Shown here piece after piece: positions 32,478 to 35,634 of a stretch of DNA of 35,634 nucleotides. Numbering within the stretch: the stretch's first letter is position 1; every line of letters begins with the position of its first letter. The stretch comes from Clostridiales bacterium (GTDB lineage: Bacteria; Bacillota; Clostridia; Lachnospirales; Lachnospiraceae), in NCBI GenBank assembly GCA_012735495.1, contig JAAYHD010000004.1:1-35634 (forward strand), in the 5' to 3' direction. The position numbers and the translations under genes were made by a program. Below the pieces are notes generated by a model. That model saw only the letters and a program-made list of their open reading frames with translations. It ran no database searches and was not told where the DNA came from.

Positions 32478-33266
32478 ATGGCATGGAATATGAAAAATAG
32501 ATTTCAAGCGAGCGTCCCATTATTATTGGATTTATTTATAAAGGAGAATAAAAGCATTCTAGGAGACAACCTTACAGGCATATACCTGCACGGTTCCGCC
32601 GCCATGGGATGCTTTAATGAGAATAAGAGTGATATAGACCTTATTATTGTTGTAAAAAATGATCTTACCGATGAAACGAAAAGGAAGTATATGGACATGA
32701 CGGTGGAGCTTAATGAAATGGCTCCGGCAAAGGGAATTGAGCTTAGCATTGTGAAAGAGGCTGTATGCAGCCCGTTTATATATCCGACTCCGTTTGAGCT
32801 GCATTTTTCTGCTGCGCATCTGGATTGGTACCGGCAAGACCCGGATGATTATGTTAAGAAGATGAAGGGAAAGGACAAGGATCTGGCGGCGCACTTTGCC
32901 GTTATTCTTCACAGGGGGAAGAAGCTTTACGGGAAGGATATTAAAGATGTTTTTTCGCCGGTAAGTAAAGAGTATTATACGGACAGCATTTGGAATGATA
33001 TTAAAGAAGCAAGGACCGATATTATTGATAATCCAACCTACATAATCCTTAACTTGTGCAGGGTACTGGCCTATGTAAAGGACAATCTTATCCTGTCCAA
33101 GAAGGAGGGCGGAGAGTGGGGCCTTATAAATGTTCCTGAAAAATACCTGGCAATTATATCCGCCGCCTTGGAGGAGTATCAAAACGGCAAGAGCATATCG
33201 CTTGATGAGCTTCTTGCACTGGAATATACGAATTATATGCTCGAACAAATAAAGGCATATCAATAA
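32478..33266 (+). CDS. AadA-like nucleotidyltransferase (DUF4111)
   Basis: This 262-residue protein has the architecture of aminoglycoside (9 or 3'') adenylyltransferases. The nucleotidyltransferase motif is YLHGSAAMGCFNENKSDIDL (Gly39-Ser40, Asp52/Asp54 as metal ligands), and it is followed by VELNEMAPAKGIELSIV and the C-terminal helical part typical of AadA (LNLCRVLAYVKDNLILSKKE, GGEWGLINVPEKYLAIISAA). Known members attach AMP to spectinomycin or streptomycin; chromosomal relatives are common and often uncharacterised, so resistance is only a possibility. The frame opens at 32451, but ATG 32478 is preferred because AAGG lies nine bases before it. Confidence 0.87.
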   Translation: MAWNMKNRFQASVPLLLDLFIKENKSILGDNLTGIYLHGSAAMGCFNENKSDIDLIIVVKNDLTDETKRKYMDMTVELNEMAPAKGIELSIVKEAVCSPFIYPTPFELHFSAAHLDWYRQDPDDYVKKMKGKDKDLAAHFAVILHRGKKLYGKDIKDVFSPVSKEYYTDSIWNDIKEARTDIIDNPTYIILNLCRVLAYVKDNLILSKKEGGEWGLINVPEKYLAIISAALEEYQNGKSISLDELLALEYTNYMLEQIKAYQ

Positions 33267-33300
33267 GCCTTATTGAGGCAAAAAAGCACGTAAGGTACAT

Positions 33301-33323
33301 AAAAAACCCTGTAAGGGTTTTTT
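33301..33323. terminator. Bidirectional intrinsic terminator
   Basis: A perfect 10-bp stem, AAAAAACCCT (33301-33310) with AGGGTTTTTT (33314-33323), has a 3-base loop. It gives a U-run on both strands and lies between the convergent nucleotidyltransferase and DUF6485 genes. Confidence 0.9.
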
Positions 33324-33324
33324 A

Positions 33325-33516
33325 TTATGATCTGGTATAATCCCTGTACAGGTTTTCTATGGAACGGTCGTATGTTTTTTCTTCCTCCCTGGAAAAGAAG
33401 CATCCAGGAACTTCCCCGCTTCTGCGGTGATATGCAACGCACGAACAGCATCTTCCATGGCGTGAACAGGAAGTGTATGTACAGGGGCATGGTGTCGTAT
33501 TGCTGCAAGCTGACAT
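33325..33516 (-). CDS. Small Cys-rich DUF6485 protein
   Basis: This 63-residue protein starts at an ATG 7 bases after GGGAGG (minus strand). The core TTPCPCTYTSCSRHGRCCSC and then VAYHRRSGEVPGCFF and EKTYDRSIENLYRDY fit the DUF6485 family, which is widespread in anaerobic Bacillota. It has eight cysteines, most in CxC, CxxxxC and CCxxC spacings, so zinc or Fe-S binding is likely; function is unknown. The frame can be extended 14 codons upstream but without a ribosome binding site. The gene has its own promoter and shares the terminator at 33301-33323. Confidence 0.88.
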   Translation of the reverse strand: MSACSNTTPCPCTYTSCSRHGRCCSCVAYHRRSGEVPGCFFSREEEKTYDRSIENLYRDYTRS

Positions 33517-33549
33517 ATTAATACCTCCCATAAATATTTTCTCACATAA

Positions 33550-33578
33550 ATTATACAAAATAACGGGTTTCGATTCAA
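33550..33578 (-). promoter_or_regulatory. Promoter of the DUF6485 gene
   Basis: On the minus strand TTGAAT (33578-33573) and TATAAT (33555-33550) are spaced by 17 bases, about 35 bases before the start codon. Confidence 0.7.
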
Positions 33579-33637
33579 TGGATTATAATGTATGTTTAGA
33601 GTTATGATAAGGCAGTTAATATGAAAGGAGAAGAGCA

Positions 33638-33968
33638 ATGGGGGAACATAATATATATGACAACCAGGAGTTTTTTGACGGCTATAAGAAGCTTAGGGCT
33701 AATCCACTGGCGGCTAATTATGTGGTAGAAAAACCTGACCACATATTCCATTAAGGGCAGAAGAACGGTATCATGGATTGTTGACGGAGTCATAAAGTAT
33801 CACCGTACATTTTCCGGTACAGTAAACTCATTATCAGGTGCAGGATTCATTATTGAAAAGATGCTTGAGCCTGTTCCTGACAAGGATTTCATGGAGCAAA
33901 ATCCCTCATACAAAAAATACATACATAAGCCCGATTTTCTCCTTGTCAGGGCAAAAAAGCCCGGATGA
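33638..33968 (+). pseudogene. SAM-dependent methyltransferase remnant
   Basis: The N-terminal block MGEHNIYDNQEFFDGYKKLR with ANPLAANYVVEKP (33638-33736, good site AAAGGAG upstream) is joined to the C-terminal block YSIKGRRTVSWIVDGVIKYH, RTFSGTVNSLSGAGFIIEKM and HKPDFLLVRAKKPG (about 33741-33968), with a change of frame at about 33737. In class I methyltransferases of this type the two blocks are separated by some 130-150 residues that contain the whole SAM-binding core. That core is missing, so the gene is dead by internal deletion. Confidence 0.85.
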
Positions 33969-34002
33969 CATACCAGAGGGAAACATAAGTTTTCCGGCAC
34001 AT

Positions 34003-34031
34003 ATCATATAATATTACTAAACTGATATAAT
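34003..34031 (+). promoter_or_regulatory. Possible sigma-E-like promoter before the spore protein gene
   Basis: ATCATATA (34003-34010) and GATATAAT (34024-34031) are separated by 13 bases, which resembles the mother-cell sigma-E boxes (-35 TCATATT, -10 CATACAAT) with two mismatches in the -10. The start codon lies only 10 bases after it, and no ribosome binding site is seen between. Confidence 0.35.
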
Positions 34032-34040
34032 GGTGTTTTT

Positions 34041-35324
34041 ATGGTTATTCATGTTGTGCAGCAGGGGGAGACGGCATATGATATAGCCGCGCGATACGGC
34101 GTGTCGGCAGAAAGACTGGTCCTTGACAATGATATCCAGGACCCGGATAGCCTGGCGGAAGGAAGAGCCCTTGTTATTTTGGTTCCGAGAGAAACCCATG
34201 TAGTTCGGGAAGGAGACACATTGTCTTCCATAGCCAGGGCATATGGCATTACAGTAAGGCAGCTGTTCAGAAACAATCCATACCTTTCCGGCAGTGATTA
34301 CATCTATCCGGGAGAGGAGATTGTTATAAGCTTCGAGAATGAAAAGACGGGCAATATTCTTACATACGGCTATGCCTATCCGTATATTAGTGAAGACGTC
34401 CTGATTAAGACACTGCCATATCTGACATACATTACGTTATACAGCTATTTCTTTACCGACGAGGGTGAACTGAATGATATTGACGATATGGAAGTGTTAA
34501 GCAAGGCCAAGGACTACCAGGTGCTGCCTATTATGATGATAAGCCCGCAGGATATTGGACGGGACAGCGAGAGCATTTTCCTTCAGCGGGTTCTGATAAA
34601 TGAGGAAATCCAGAATCAGCTTATATATAACATTATAAACGTGTTAAGGGCAAAGGGTTATTACGGTATTAATTTTAACGTATCATATATCCGTCCGCAG
34701 AACCGCAATGATTATGTCAGGTTCATGACCAGGCTGTCAAATATGGTGAAAGAAGCGGGATTTAACATCGTGTTTAACACCCTCAGCCTGAACACGTTTG
34801 AAATAATGACCGGAATTATATATGAAGGCATTGATTATTCAAGGCTTGTTCAGTATATTGACGGGCTGTTTCTGATGACATATGAATGGGGCAATTATAT
34901 TGGTATCCCCACAGGAATAATATCTTTTGACAAAATAAAAGACTATGTAAGGGATATGGCTCAAAACTTTCCGCCGGAGAAGATGTTCCTGGGCATTCCG
35001 ATTCTCGGATATATGTGGGAGTTGCCCTTTATCCTGGGGGTGTCAAGGGGACTTGCAATCTCAAGCAGTTCTGCGGTGGACCTGGCAAAGAGCATGAATG
35101 CCGTGATTTATTATGATGATATATCAAAGACCGCATATTTTCAGTTCATAACGGACAGGGAATATATTGTACGGTTCAGGGATGCCAGAAGCATTATTGA
35201 GTATCTGAACCTGGTTAATGAATTCGGGATGAACGGGATTTCAGTCTGGAACATCATGCAGTTTAATCCACAGCTATGGATGATTGTCAATGCGTTTTAC
35301 GACATTGATGTTATTGACGCGTAA
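34041..35324 (+). CDS. LysM-GH18 spore protein (YaaH/SleL-like) with lost catalytic site
   Basis: In this 427-residue protein two LysM peptidoglycan-binding repeats (about 3-48 and 52-96; HVVQQGETAYDIAARYGV and HVVREGDTLSSIARAYGI) are followed by a GH18 barrel (about 105-420), the order of the spore cortex hydrolases YaaH and SleL. There is no signal peptide, as usual for these spore proteins. The catalytic strand should read N-x-D-x-E, but here it is GINFNVSYI (Asn211, Asn213, Ser215), so both the acid and the assisting Asp are lost. Other barrel strands (LFLMTYEWGNYIGIP, FLGIPILGYMW, GISVWNIMQF) are well kept, which suggests a conserved binding role rather than decay. No clear ribosome binding site precedes ATG 34041. 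Confidence 0.88.
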   Translation: MVIHVVQQGETAYDIAARYGVSAERLVLDNDIQDPDSLAEGRALVILVPRETHVVREGDTLSSIARAYGITVRQLFRNNPYLSGSDYIYPGEEIVISFENEKTGNILTYGYAYPYISEDVLIKTLPYLTYITLYSYFFTDEGELNDIDDMEVLSKAKDYQVLPIMMISPQDIGRDSESIFLQRVLINEEIQNQLIYNIINVLRAKGYYGINFNVSYIRPQNRNDYVRFMTRLSNMVKEAGFNIVFNTLSLNTFEIMTGIIYEGIDYSRLVQYIDGLFLMTYEWGNYIGIPTGIISFDKIKDYVRDMAQNFPPEKMFLGIPILGYMWELPFILGVSRGLAISSSSAVDLAKSMNAVIYYDDISKTAYFQFITDREYIVRFRDARSIIEYLNLVNEFGMNGISVWNIMQFNPQLWMIVNAFYDIDVIDA

Positions 35325-35392
35325 GCATAGATTAAAGCCGGCATGAGTGATATTATTAATGTAGATACAAATGATAAATATGTGAGGTTTGC

Positions 35393-35530
35393 ATGATTAC
35401 GATATCTGATGAGGAATACGCAAAACTAACGGATTACATGTACAGGAACTATGGCATTAAATTAGGCGAGCATAAAAAAGCCCTTGTAGTCGGAAGGCTT
35501 CAGAGTGTCTATAATGATACCAGAAATTAA
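35393..35530 (+). pseudogene. cheR: CheR 5' fragment, interrupted
   Basis: ATG 35393 (GAGG upstream) opens MITISDEEYAKLTDYMYRNY followed by GIKLGEHKKALVVGRLQSV. This is the N-terminal helical domain of the chemotaxis receptor methyltransferase CheR. After about 39-40 residues the similarity stops, the frame reads YNDTRN and ends at 35530. The sequence right after is the start of a transposase region, so an insertion sequence has probably cut the gene. The rest of cheR may lie beyond the window. Confidence 0.75.
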
Positions 35531-35634
35531 GACAGACAAAACGGCCAAAATAAGTTAGAATGGAACTATGGAAAAGAGAAGAAATTTTACACCGGAAGAA
35601 AAAGCAAAAATAGTGATTGAGGTCTTAAGGGAAG
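35510..35634 (+). mobile_element. Left end of an IS3-type insertion sequence (partial)
   Basis: From about 35510 the CheR similarity is lost, and a transposase frame follows at 35568. The exact left boundary and terminal repeat cannot be set because the right end is outside the window. Confidence 0.6.
35568..35634 (+). CDS. IS3-family transposase OrfA, N-terminal fragment
   Basis: The last 67 bases encode MEKRRNFTPEEKAKIVIEVL then RE, running off the end of the window. This is the characteristic start of the IS3-family OrfA helix-turn-helix protein (RRxFTxExKxxIVxExL). GGA lies just before the start. OrfB and the frameshift window are not visible, so it cannot be judged whether the element is intact. 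Confidence 0.75.
   Translation, partial: MEKRRNFTPEEKAKIVIEVLRE

Noticed and set aside
33327-33521. 64-codon plus-strand frame opposite the DUF6485 gene
   Set aside because: The minus-strand gene has family similarity, promoter, ribosome binding site and terminator; this frame has none of these.
1-35634. CRISPR arrays, tRNA or rRNA genes, integrase-type attachment sites
   Set aside because: No regularly spaced repeats, cloverleaf-like sequences or recombinase genes were found on reading the window.

Overview
This window looks like a chromosomal segment of a spore-forming, motile member of the Clostridia (Bacillota). The evidence is strong AGGAGG-type ribosome binding sites, TTGACA/TATAAT promoters, several TTG starts, Mn2+ riboswitches of the Bacillota type, a YaaH/SleL-like spore protein, a chemoreceptor and a CheR fragment, and protein sequences that read as clostridial throughout. 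Base composition is moderate and mostly even. The Panacea-like remnant near 32.1-32.4 kb is visibly more AT-rich.

Layout. 1-334: gene-free, with a nested inverted repeat and a 24-bp palindrome ahead of a membrane diguanylate cyclase (335-1519). 1.6-7.3 kb: bacterioferritin, an 849-residue protein with a PEP/pyruvate-dikinase ATP-binding domain, a DMT transporter, a GNAT remnant, an isoaspartyl methyltransferase-like protein and a DinB-like protein. 7.5-9.6 kb: a dCache chemoreceptor. 9.7-13.0 kb: an AraC/GyrI regulator with a coupled partner gene, then a LexA-box promoter ahead of a nonsense-mutated flavin reductase, a TfoX C-terminal-domain protein and a GrpB-family protein. 13.0-16.7 kb (minus strand): a glycosyltransferase family 8 gene followed by a P2-type cation ATPase behind a yybP-ykoY Mn2+ riboswitch. 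17.1-20.9 kb: DUF2200, a VOC protein, DUF362, a PPOX remnant, and a GDT1/UPF0016 transporter behind a second yybP-ykoY riboswitch. 21.0-28.3 kb: a MarR-controlled operon with an asymmetric heterodimeric ABC exporter and a MacB-like ATPase-FtsX fusion. 28.3-32.0 kb: a second ABC exporter pair. 32.0-35.6 kb: a broken Panacea-domain gene, an AadA-like nucleotidyltransferase, a small Cys-rich DUF6485 protein, a methyltransferase remnant, a LysM-GH18 protein lacking the catalytic acid, and a CheR gene cut off after about 40 codons next to the start of an IS3-type transposase.

How the genes fit together. The clearest shared theme is manganese: two unlinked transporters (P-type ATPase and GDT1 family) each carry their own Mn2+-sensing leader, and both leaders have the same promoter layout (TTGACA-17-TAATAT). 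The second theme is export: five ABC proteins in two adjacent operons, the first under a MarR regulator with a clear operator at the transcription start. The third is decay: six broken genes sit between intact ones, so the gaps here are mostly gene debris. I found no CRISPR array, tRNA or rRNA, and no clear multi-gene defence or biosynthetic system. The most novel items are the GDT1 protein with a Cys/His-rich cytosolic extension, the inactive spore glycosidase, the ATP-grasp protein with a P-loop-less RecA-like front, and the SOS-type promoter ahead of the flavin reductase locus.
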